Source: Desulfuromusa sp.
GTDB taxonomy: Bacteria > Desulfobacterota > Desulfuromonadia > Desulfuromonadales > Geopsychrobacteraceae
DNA length: 64,000 bases
Assembly: GCA_029933365.1 (NCBI GenBank)
Contig: JAOZOH010000002.1
Location: 1 to 64,000, forward strand
Direction: 5' to 3'
A program made the translations under genes and the position numbers. Below, piece after piece: positions 34,165 to 42,147 of this stretch. Every line of letters begins with the position of its first letter. Position 1 is the stretch's first letter. The notes beneath the pieces were generated by a model. The model had not been told where the DNA came from and did no database searches. It saw only the letters and a program-made list of their open reading frames with translations.

Positions 34165-36135
34165 ATGCGGATTCCACAAATTACGTTATCGATCCGAAGA
34201 AAAATGTTGATTGCATTTCTGAGCTTGGCCCTGGGACCAATTCTATTTCTGGGGAATCTTTCACTACAGCGCATGGAAAAATCCCTGCGCGCACAGATTG
34301 CCCAAGGATTACAAGCAGAAGCGGTCACTGCAGGAAATTCAATTGAAGGCTACCTGAATGGGGTCAGAAGAGACGTTCGCTCCCTCGCCCGCTTTTTGCA
34401 GCGACGCCTCAAGGAAGATATGAACGCTGATCAATGGGCATTGATTCAAAATGAATTTCTTGCTGCAATTATGGTGGAAAAAGATTACTACCAGATCCGC
34501 TTTATCACAGCAGATGGCCATGAGCAATTGCGTATCAACAATATCGATGGAAAAGCGGTTCTGGTACCAGAATCAGAATTGCAGGACAAAGCTAGTCGCT
34601 ACTACATTAAAGAAGCTTTTCAACGTGCTGCAGATGGGACGTACGTTTCGCATCTTGATCTCAATATGGAATTTGGACAGATTGAGAAACCTAACCGTTT
34701 AGTTGTCCGGGTCGCAGCCCCAATTATTGCCCCAACCGGGGCAACGGCGGGACTGGTTATCATTAACGTCTTTGGCGAAAAATTGCTTTCCTCTCTCAAA
34801 TATTTGCTCAATGTAGACGGGACCCGACTTCTGTTATTAAACCAGAACCATCAATTTATCAAGATGGACAGTCATGTTGGCAAGGTAACTTTTCTGAGTG
34901 CTGATACCTCTGAGCTTGCTAACTTCCAGCAAATTATCCCCTTGCTTCCCAAGCCTGACGAACTGCCGATCGTAGCAGCGGTTCAATCTGATATTTTGGC
35001 CATTGCATCTGTCAGTGCTGGCCCTGGACGCCTTTGGTATCTGGCCATAGCTTATCCGCAGAAATATCTCTATACAGAGCTAAACCAGCTGAAAAAAACC
35101 TATATACTCTCTTTTTTACTGCTTGCCCTGCTGGCCACCGCTCTGGCAATTCTTGCTGCTCGGCGTTTTAGTATCCCGATTCGACATTTGTCCCGCTTTG
35201 CCAATGCCGTTGCGGGTGGAAACTTTGAGATGACCTCAAATATTACCAGCCGGGATGAATTGGGTGAACTATCAGATGCGTTGAATGAAATGGCTCAAGC
35301 GCAAAAAGAGACGCATGCGGAATTGCGCAATTGGAATGTTCTTTTAAAGGAGGAAGTTGAGAAAAAGGTCGCTGATCTCAGCCGTTCTCAAATGGAAGCA
35401 GCTGCTGCTGAAAAGTTGATGAATACGCTTGAACGGCAACTGTTGCAAGCAAACAGACTATCTTCTCTAGGGATGTTGTCAGCAACAGTTGCCCATGAGA
35501 TAGGCAACCCCCTGGCGGGATTGCGGGTCAAGCTGCAACTGCTGCAACGGCGTAAAGACCTCGATGAGAAACTGCAGCTGGATATAGCTAAAATGTTGAC
35601 CTTGGTCGATCGGTTAGGGGATTTTCTTGGACATTTAACCGGTTATCTTGCGCCACAACAAAACCAGGAGCGGGAGCAGACCAATATCAGTCAGGTTCTG
35701 CGTGATCTGGTTTTTATCCTCTGTGAAGAGGCAGAACGTAATCGAATCCACCTGCAGCTACATTTACCAGTTGATCCGCTGTTGGTTTGCTCAAAGGCTC
35801 AACAACTGCACCAGATTTTTATGAACCTGATTCTGAATGCCCTGCAAGCCTGTGATGAAAATGGACAGGTTGATGTTTATGCCAGCGACTCGGGTGGACA
35901 AGTTGAAATCAAAATCTGCGATAATGGTCGCGGTTTACCGGCAGAACTGATTGATCAGCTTTTTGAGCCGCTTATCACCAGCAAGCCGGAAGGTACCGGA
36001 TTGGGTCTGCCGATTGTGCAGCAATTGGTCGCCGAGTTGAGAGGAAAAATTACTCTTGAAAATCGCCCACAAGGTGGGGTTGAAGCCATTGTTCAATTTC
36101 CAGGAGGAGATAGCGGATGCGCGGGCGAATTCTAA
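34165..36135 (+). CDS. Membrane sensor histidine kinase (dCache-HAMP-HisKA-HATPase)
   Basis: The 656-residue protein has a membrane helix at about 13-32 and a large periplasmic double-Cache-like sensor domain (about 35-310). A second helix lies at about 313-333, a HAMP linker at 334-382, a coiled coil, and a HisKA helix with His444 in TVAHEIGNPLAG. The ATPase domain has NLILNALQA, DNGRGLP and GTGLGLPIVQQLV. It is of the NtrB type and overlaps the next gene, an NtrC-type regulator, by 19 bases. The pair is divergent from the sigma-54-driven cytochrome operon, so it probably senses a periplasmic ligand such as an electron acceptor or organic acid. The ligand is unknown. Confidence 0.9.
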   Translation: MRIPQITLSIRRKMLIAFLSLALGPILFLGNLSLQRMEKSLRAQIAQGLQAEAVTAGNSIEGYLNGVRRDVRSLARFLQRRLKEDMNADQWALIQNEFLAAIMVEKDYYQIRFITADGHEQLRINNIDGKAVLVPESELQDKASRYYIKEAFQRAADGTYVSHLDLNMEFGQIEKPNRLVVRVAAPIIAPTGATAGLVIINVFGEKLLSSLKYLLNVDGTRLLLLNQNHQFIKMDSHVGKVTFLSADTSELANFQQIIPLLPKPDELPIVAAVQSDILAIASVSAGPGRLWYLAIAYPQKYLYTELNQLKKTYILSFLLLALLATALAILAARRFSIPIRHLSRFANAVAGGNFEMTSNITSRDELGELSDALNEMAQAQKETHAELRNWNVLLKEEVEKKVADLSRSQMEAAAAEKLMNTLERQLLQANRLSSLGMLSATVAHEIGNPLAGLRVKLQLLQRRKDLDEKLQLDIAKMLTLVDRLGDFLGHLTGYLAPQQNQEREQTNISQVLRDLVFILCEEAERNRIHLQLHLPVDPLLVCSKAQQLHQIFMNLILNALQACDENGQVDVYASDSGGQVEIKICDNGRGLPAELIDQLFEPLITSKPEGTGLGLPIVQQLVAELRGKITLENRPQGGVEAIVQFPGGDSGCAGEF

Positions 36136-37463
36136 TTGTTGAAGATGAAGAGATGCTGCGTGAGAGTCTGGTCGATTTTTTTCGTCAGGAAAATTACATT
36201 GCTCTAAGTGCAGACACCCTCTCTGGAGCGCGGCAGGAAATGTCTCAACATGATTTTGATCTGATGATTCTTGACATGAAGTTACCTGATGGCTCCGGGC
36301 TTGATCTTCTTGCTGATATTCCTGATCCTCAATCCCTGTTGGTTATTGTCGCCACCGCATTTCCAGAGGTTCAGACTGCCGTCAAAGCGTTAAAACTTGG
36401 AGCTTTTGACTATATTAACAAGCCTTTTGATCTGGATGAGTTGCAACTGCTGGTTGAAAGAGCGATGGATACCCGTCAATTACGCGGCGAGGTGAATACC
36501 TTCAGACAGCGCGAAAAGCAACGCAATAAACGATCCTGGACACGGTTGGAAGGGGATTCCCACGCTCTGAGAAAAATCCGTCAAGAAATCATGCTGGTTG
36601 CTAAAGCGGACACAACGACCACATTAATTTTGGGGGAAAGCGGCGTCGGAAAAGAGTTGGTTGCAGAGGCCATCCATTATCAGAGCGCTCGTAGTGAAGG
36701 ACCTTTGCTTAAAATTAATTGTGCCGCTTTACCTGCGACATTGTTGGAAAATGAGCTTTTTGGTCATGAAAAGGGTGCTTATACAGATGCAAGTAGTCAG
36801 CAAAAAGGACTTTTTGAGCTTGCCGATAATGGCACTCTGTTTTTAGACGAAATCGCGGAAATGGAGCCGGGATTACAGGCTAAATTACTGCGTGTTCTTG
36901 AGGATATGACGGTCACTCGGATTGGGGGACAGCAACCGGTTCATGTTGATGTCCGTATTGTTACGGCAACCAACAGAAATTTGCTTGATCGAATCAATGC
37001 CGGGTTATTTCGAGAAGATCTTTTTTATCGACTCAATGTTTTCCCAATTCATGTCCCTCCGCTACGGGAGCACCCGGAAGATATCCCTTTACTGGTTAAT
37101 CTATTTCTCAAAGAGTTTTTATTGCACAACCTGGACAAAAACTGTGATTTTTCCTCCACGGCTATGGAATGCCTGAAAAAGCACCCTTGGCCTGGTAATG
37201 TCAGAGAGCTTAAAAATGTTATTGAACGAGCAACCCTGCTCCATTCGGGAGGGATCATTTACCCGGAAGATTTGACTCTGGTTGGATGTTGTACTGAGGT
37301 TTCCACAACGTCAGAAGAGATGCAGACACTTGCTGAAGTGGAAAAAAAACATATTTTAGCCGTTTATCAACGCACCGATAACAATAAAACTTGTACTGCA
37401 GATATTCTTGGAATCAACCGCCTCACTCTCAGGCGTAAGCTGAAAGAATATGGGGTTAGCTGA
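36117..37463 (+). CDS. NtrC-family sigma-54-dependent response regulator
   Basis: The 448-residue protein has a receiver domain (1-120) with the phosphoacceptor Asp53 in LMILDMKLPDG. The AAA+ domain (about 143-375) has Walker A GESGVGKE (173-180) and Walker B in GTLFLDEIAEM. The sigma-54 contact loop reads GAYTDA (220-225) in place of GAFTGA. A Fis-type helix-turn-helix ends the protein (TCTADILGINRLTLRRKLKEYG). GGAGGAG precedes the ATG. Together with the kinase it most likely drives the sigma-54 promoter at 33977-33992. Confidence 0.93.
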   Translation: MRGRILIVEDEEMLRESLVDFFRQENYIALSADTLSGARQEMSQHDFDLMILDMKLPDGSGLDLLADIPDPQSLLVIVATAFPEVQTAVKALKLGAFDYINKPFDLDELQLLVERAMDTRQLRGEVNTFRQREKQRNKRSWTRLEGDSHALRKIRQEIMLVAKADTTTTLILGESGVGKELVAEAIHYQSARSEGPLLKINCAALPATLLENELFGHEKGAYTDASSQQKGLFELADNGTLFLDEIAEMEPGLQAKLLRVLEDMTVTRIGGQQPVHVDVRIVTATNRNLLDRINAGLFREDLFYRLNVFPIHVPPLREHPEDIPLLVNLFLKEFLLHNLDKNCDFSSTAMECLKKHPWPGNVRELKNVIERATLLHSGGIIYPEDLTLVGCCTEVSTTSEEMQTLAEVEKKHILAVYQRTDNNKTCTADILGINRLTLRRKLKEYGVS

Positions 37464-37475
37464 AGGGAAGAGCAA

Positions 37476-37898
37476 TTAATGGAGATATTTAGTCATTTCC
37501 AAAACGTTTCCGTTTTCTTCCTGAATATATTTTACCTGATCCATCAACTTAAAAATAATCTGGATTCCCCGTCCACCTTCGTCGTGCTTGCGTGCCTTGA
37601 GCTTAGTGAGGGCTTCGAGGTCAAAACCCTGCCCCTGATCAAAAACTTTGATGGTCAGATCCTGATCAGAGGCAGTGATCAATACCCTGACATCTTTGTC
37701 AGGGTCACAGCTATTTGCATGACAGATTGCGTTTGCCAGGGCTTCCGTCAACACCAGATTAAGGTGATAGGCGAGCTCCCGTCGGTTTCCCTGATAACCT
37801 TTCAGGGAATATGCCATGCTCTCGCCGATCCGCCCGATCACCCCGAGATATTTGGTTTGATTTGGGACCGTTATGTCAACTTTAATCTGTTTTGACAT
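37476..37898 (-). CDS. RsbW-like anti-sigma-type serine kinase (GHKL ATPase)
   Basis: Started at ATG 37898 the product has 140 residues. An in-frame codon at 37973 would run 43 bases into the upstream STAS gene and is rejected. It has the GHKL ATPase boxes LVLTEALANAICHAN (N box), VFDQGQGFD (G1) and EGGRGIQIIFKLMD (G2), without a histidine kinase phosphoacceptor domain. This is the RsbW/SpoIIAB layout: such proteins bind a sigma factor or other target and phosphorylate a STAS partner. It follows the STAS gene by 31 bases. No sigma factor gene is adjacent, so its target may not be a classical one. Confidence 0.85.
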   Translation of the reverse strand: MSKQIKVDITVPNQTKYLGVIGRIGESMAYSLKGYQGNRRELAYHLNLVLTEALANAICHANSCDPDKDVRVLITASDQDLTIKVFDQGQGFDLEALTKLKARKHDEGGRGIQIIFKLMDQVKYIQEENGNVLEMTKYLH

Positions 37899-37929
37899 GC
37901 GTATCTTTCTGCCAGAAATTATTTGTTGA

Positions 37930-38265
37930 TTAAAAACTATCCAGAGCCTCATCCAGATTGGCAAATATTTCAAAAACTCGATGGAGACGTGTCAATTCAA
38001 ACATTGAACGAACCTGTGGCTGAAGGCAGCATAGCTTAAGGCTCCCTTCACGGGCGCTGGCATTTTTAAAGCCAGAAACCAAGGCACCAAGGCCGGATGA
38101 ATCGATAAAGCGAACAGAACTCAGATCAATGACCAGGTTGCATTTCCCCTCGTCGAATAACTGTAACATCTGCTCCTTAAGATCTCCACTGTTATGGGCA
38201 TCCATGCGCTCCTCTTCAACGCTTATATTAACAATGTCGTTCTGTTCGGTCATCTTCAACTGCAT
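37930..38265 (-). CDS. STAS-domain anti-anti-sigma factor (RsbV/SpoIIAA-like)
   Basis: The 111-residue protein is a single STAS domain. The phosphorylatable serine lies in VRFIDSSGLGALV, the standard site used by RsbW-type kinases. The start ATG 38265 has a good AGGAG eight bases upstream. In partner switching, the unphosphorylated STAS protein captures the kinase and frees its target; a PP2C/SpoIIE phosphatase resets it. Both other parts stand beside it in the same orientation. Confidence 0.88.
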   Translation of the reverse strand: MQLKMTEQNDIVNISVEEERMDAHNSGDLKEQMLQLFDEGKCNLVIDLSSVRFIDSSGLGALVSGFKNASAREGSLKLCCLQPQVRSMFELTRLHRVFEIFANLDEALDSF

Positions 38266-38381
38266 GTTGGGTTCTCCTTCTTTTAGTGTTAGTAGTCGCT
38301 CTGCTAAATTGTTTCAATTGTACCTCATTTTTCCCACGGTGGGACTAAATCATTTGCCTTTAGGTGGATATTTTTCAACCA

Positions 38382-41300
38382 TCATTTTAAAACTTTCATC
38401 ACAACCAGGGTCACATCATCATTAAAATGACGCATACCGGTAAAAATTCGCCCTTGAATCATGATTTGATCAATCAACTCTTGTGGGCTTAAATCATCGC
38501 ACTCCTCAAGGACTTTGCCAAGCCTCTCAATGCCGAAAAAATCTTTATCATTGTTTTCAGCTTCAATGATTCCGTCTGTATAGAGAAGCAGGATATCCCC
38601 AGGTTCAAGGTCAGTCGCTTTCTGTTCAAAGGAAACATCAGCTTTGATCCCAAAAATTAAACCTTCGGCATCCAAGGTCATGATTTTTCGTTCCCTATTT
38701 TTCCAGAGTAGGGGGGTGTTATGCCCGGCATTGCCATAAATCAAACGGTGATTAACAGGATTGTATTGCAGGTAAAACATGGTGACAAACAAATCAGAAC
38801 GATCTAGCTCTTTAAGAAAATAACCGTTGAGTGCTTGCAACATCTCTGCTGGTTGTCTGAGCGCTTGCATACGAGAATGGATAAAGGTTCGTGTTTCTGC
38901 CATGATCAGCGCGGCACCAATGCTGTGTCCGGACACATCAGCTATGATCAAGTCATAAGATGAGCCGTCGCGTTCCATAAAGTCGTAATAATCTCCTCCA
39001 ACCTGATGTGCTGGCACACAAAGTCCAGCAATAGCAATATGTTCCAGAGTGGGCAGGTTTGACGGAAGCAGGGCTTTCTGAATATCTTTGGCAATCTGCA
39101 TTTCCCGCTCTTGTTCGCGAACCCGCAGTAGCTTTTGTAATTGCTGATCATTGCGCCAAGCAATGCTGATTTGCCCAGCCAGGTTTTCAAACAGAGCAAT
39201 AAATTCTTTGGTAAAGATCCCTTTTGCAGTTTTGGAAAAAGCTGAAAGGACTCCAATAGGTTCACCCTCAAAAACTATTGGCGTATGGGCTAGGCAGGTG
39301 ATCCCGTCCCGTTTGATATTTTCTACCGAGGCAGGTCTGTCGACATTATCAGTGTCATTGACGACCGTGGTGGAATTAGACAGAAATGCCTGCCCAATGT
39401 AAGTTTCCATATTGAGATTACGTTCAAATTGGCCAAAATGTTCCGATGAAGTACCAACCAAACTCTTGACCATCAGTGTCATTGACTCTGGTTCAAGAAA
39501 GCGGATGACACAAAGATCGAATTTGAACTGTTCAGCAAGTAATTCAAGAATACCATCCAGTGTCTTCTGAAAGTCACCTTCGCTGGAGATGATTTGCGAA
39601 GCATCATACAGGACGCTCAACTGCTCCCGACTGGAGGCGTTGCTGATGGTGACTGTACCAAAGATATCAAAAACATCTTCCATCTCACTACCGCGTGCAG
39701 AGAGATAATTTTCCAGAATGATACGTGCTGGGGCAGCGCCAACATGCCCGGCCAGAGTGCGTTCTGTAAAACTTTTCAGGTTAGGAATCTCGTGGTCTGC
39801 AAGGCCTCCTTTGGTATTAATCTCCTGCTGACCTAAATATTCAGCTATGGCAGCTTGCGCCGGTTTTTCACCTATGAATTTTGACATTAATTCAACAAAT
39901 TCCATGACGGTTGGCGCTTTGCTGATACGTTTCAATTTGCCCGGTTTAAGTAACTTTTCCACAAAAACATCGACAAACTTTTCAGCTTGAATTATTTCTG
40001 ATTTGGTCTGGCTGGTGAAGAAAGATAAAGTTAAATAGGCAGCTAGATTGAAAAGCATGCTCCAGAACAGGGAGTGAGTATGAATATCAAAACCGCGCAG
40101 GCCGAACAGTTCCAGAGGCTTGAGTAGGTTGATGCCAAACAGACCATTTTGCAGGATATCTGAGTGGAGCCAGCCAGAGCGGACAAACGCAGGAATTAAC
40201 AGAGTATAAAACCACAGGAGAAAGCCAAAACTGATTCCTGCAATTGCAGCCTTACTATTGGCTCTTTTCCAAAAAAGTGCGCCAATGACGCTAGGGGCGA
40301 ACTGAGTGGCAGCAGCAAAGGAGATTAGCCCAATATTGACTAAGGCGTATGAATCGCCAATGACCTTGAAATAGAAATAACCGATAAAGATAACTCCGAT
40401 AATCCCAAGCCGCTTGATGTTGATCAGTAGTCCAGAAAAGTTCTGCGCGTGAACATTCAGTTTTAAAATAATTGGCATGACCAAATGGTTGAGAATCATC
40501 GTTGCCATCGCTACCGAAGAAACCATGACCATGCCGGCTGAGGCAGACACTCCCCCAATAAAGACCAATAGTGCTAACCAGGGTTGTCCCGAAGAGAGAG
40601 GCAGGGTCAGAACAAAGTAATCAGCCTGGGTTGCGTCTCCCCCATTGAGTATCAATCCTCCAAGGGCGATTGGCAGGACAAACAGGTTCATCAGAAAAAG
40701 ATAGGCTGGGAATTTCCACATTGCTGCTTTGATATGCTGTTCATCAACATTTTCGGTAATCATGATTTGAAATTGACGGGGTAGAAACATCACCGCCATC
40801 ATCGACAGAACGGTAAGTGTAAACCATTTAGTGTAGGGGGTCTGCTCGGTGCCAAGGGTGAACAGATCGTGGCGTTCCGGAAATTGTTCAAGAAAACGTT
40901 GAAAAATATCGCTGAAGCCATCGAATAGTCCATAGGTGACAAAGATGCCCACGGCAAGAAAAGCGATCAATTTTACTACGGATTCAAAGGCAACCGCTAC
41001 AACCAGCCCTTCATGCTTCTCTGATGAATCAAGAGTTCTGGCACCGAACAGCATACCGAAAATAGCGAGCAGTATGGCAATTATAAATGCCGTGTCGATA
41101 GTTCCGGGAAGTTTAGACGCATATCCGTATAAACCAGCGCTAGGGATGGCTAACGGTCCGGAAAGGATATCTAAAGTATTGGAAATGGCTTTTAGCTGTA
41201 AGGCAATGTACGGGGTGATACCGAAAACTGCGAACAGAGTGACAATTGCACCAAGAATGGCAGAACGATCATAGCGACTGGAAAGAAAGTCAGCAATACT

Positions 41301-41633
41301 GGTAATATTCTGCTGCTTGCTGATGCGTACCAACTTGCGCAGTAAAAACCACCAGCCAAATGCAATCAGGGTTGGCCCTAAATAGGTCGGGAGAAATTCC
41401 AGACCGCTGGTTGCTGCTTTGCCAACGCTGCCGTAGAAGGTCCAACTGGTACAATAGACAGCAAGAGACAATGAATAAACATGTGAATTTTTTAGCAGGC
41501 AGCGGTCTGTTTTACGGCATTTTTCAGCGTACCAGGCGACCAGAAACAACAGTGCAAAATAGCCAAGTGAGACGAGCAGAACAGTTTGTGTGGAGAAGAT
41601 CGACATGAAGAGGATTGTCTTTGCCGGAATCAT
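38382..41633 (-). CDS. Fusion of sodium/solute symporter, GAF and SpoIIE-type PP2C phosphatase
   Basis: The 1083-residue protein has three parts. Residues about 15-530 are a full SSF (PutP-like) transporter with around 13 helices (TSWTFYGSVGKAATSG, NITSIADFLSSRYDRS). A linker (about 540-660) resembles the piece that joins SSF to kinase in CbrA-type sensors (TERTLAGHVGAAPARIIL). A GAF domain (about 670-830) and a SpoIIE phosphatase domain (842-1083: VGGDYYDF, ADVSGHSIGAALIM, GNAGHNTPLL, LLYTDGIIEA, NDDVTLVV) follow. All metal-binding aspartates of PP2C appear present. It probably senses a transported solute and dephosphorylates the STAS protein encoded next to it. The start overlaps the stop of the DUF3311 gene. 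Confidence 0.9.
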   Translation of the reverse strand: MIPAKTILFMSIFSTQTVLLVSLGYFALLFLVAWYAEKCRKTDRCLLKNSHVYSLSLAVYCTSWTFYGSVGKAATSGLEFLPTYLGPTLIAFGWWFLLRKLVRISKQQNITSIADFLSSRYDRSAILGAIVTLFAVFGITPYIALQLKAISNTLDILSGPLAIPSAGLYGYASKLPGTIDTAFIIAILLAIFGMLFGARTLDSSEKHEGLVVAVAFESVVKLIAFLAVGIFVTYGLFDGFSDIFQRFLEQFPERHDLFTLGTEQTPYTKWFTLTVLSMMAVMFLPRQFQIMITENVDEQHIKAAMWKFPAYLFLMNLFVLPIALGGLILNGGDATQADYFVLTLPLSSGQPWLALLVFIGGVSASAGMVMVSSVAMATMILNHLVMPIILKLNVHAQNFSGLLINIKRLGIIGVIFIGYFYFKVIGDSYALVNIGLISFAAATQFAPSVIGALFWKRANSKAAIAGISFGFLLWFYTLLIPAFVRSGWLHSDILQNGLFGINLLKPLELFGLRGFDIHTHSLFWSMLFNLAAYLTLSFFTSQTKSEIIQAEKFVDVFVEKLLKPGKLKRISKAPTVMEFVELMSKFIGEKPAQAAIAEYLGQQEINTKGGLADHEIPNLKSFTERTLAGHVGAAPARIILENYLSARGSEMEDVFDIFGTVTISNASSREQLSVLYDASQIISSEGDFQKTLDGILELLAEQFKFDLCVIRFLEPESMTLMVKSLVGTSSEHFGQFERNLNMETYIGQAFLSNSTTVVNDTDNVDRPASVENIKRDGITCLAHTPIVFEGEPIGVLSAFSKTAKGIFTKEFIALFENLAGQISIAWRNDQQLQKLLRVREQEREMQIAKDIQKALLPSNLPTLEHIAIAGLCVPAHQVGGDYYDFMERDGSSYDLIIADVSGHSIGAALIMAETRTFIHSRMQALRQPAEMLQALNGYFLKELDRSDLFVTMFYLQYNPVNHRLIYGNAGHNTPLLWKNRERKIMTLDAEGLIFGIKADVSFEQKATDLEPGDILLLYTDGIIEAENNDKDFFGIERLGKVLEECDDLSPQELIDQIMIQGRIFTGMRHFNDDVTLVVMKVLK

Positions 41634-41881
41634 GGGTCGCTCTTGTCCCCCATCTCAGCGGAATTACCTTGCGAGCTTTTTTCAACGTAGCATGCAAAAA
41701 ACCAGATAACGGCTATTGAGACCGGCCAGCCGATAAAGAAATAGAGAACCAGTATTGGGATACCAAAAATCAGCTGTTCGGTATTGAATATTTGAACAAA
41801 AGGAAAATTGATCATAATCAAGCCTAGAATCAGACAGAGTATCCAAGCTTCTCTAATCGAATTTTTTTGTGATCCTTGCAT
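41630..41881 (-). CDS. Small membrane protein preceding an SSF transporter (DUF3311-like)
   Basis: The 83-residue protein has two hydrophobic helices (about 12-31 and 38-64). It fits the DUF3311 group of small proteins found beside sodium/solute symporters, probably as accessory subunits. Its stop overlaps the symporter-phosphatase start, so the two are translationally coupled. It is the first gene of the signalling operon. An inverted repeat lies 30 bases before its start. Confidence 0.7.
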   Translation of the reverse strand: MQGSQKNSIREAWILCLILGLIMINFPFVQIFNTEQLIFGIPILVLYFFIGWPVSIAVIWFFACYVEKSSQGNSAEMGDKSDP

Positions 41882-41910
41882 CGACAGACCTCTTTAGATC
41901 TAACAAACTC

Positions 41911-41938
41911 TGCTAAATAACAGTAAAGTTATTTAGCA
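41911..41938. promoter_or_regulatory. Perfect 11-bp inverted repeat upstream of the signalling operon
   Basis: TGCTAAATAAC (41911-41921) and GTTATTTAGCA (41928-41938) enclose six bases. The element lies 30 bases before the DUF3311 start codon and fits an operator or leader hairpin. No T-run follows in either direction. Confidence 0.5.
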
Positions 41939-42064
41939 ATATGTTGGCACACTACAGAGTAATCCCGAAAGAATAGAATTACAACAATAATTATAGATTT
42001 CACATAGAAGAAATTTACCAGATATTTCAAGTCTGTAAAGTCGATCCGACAATTTTTAAAGGGT

Positions 42065-42094
42065 TTGACGCTCGTGAAATGAGTGTGCTACTTA
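42065..42094 (+). promoter_or_regulatory. Candidate promoter of the TPR lipoprotein-peptide transporter unit
   Basis: TTGACG (42065-42070) and TACTTA (42089-42094) are 18 bases apart, 53 bases before the TTG start at 42148. Confidence 0.4.
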
Positions 42095-42147
42095 TCGATG
42101 AGTAAAGGTTTTTAAGCTACTGCGTTTTGTATAAAAAGGAATGTTTT

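Noticed and set aside
41949..41965. TGGCAC near 41950 as a second sigma-54 promoter
   Set aside because: The -12 half is missing: AGAGT stands where TTGC is expected, and the other strand does not fit either.
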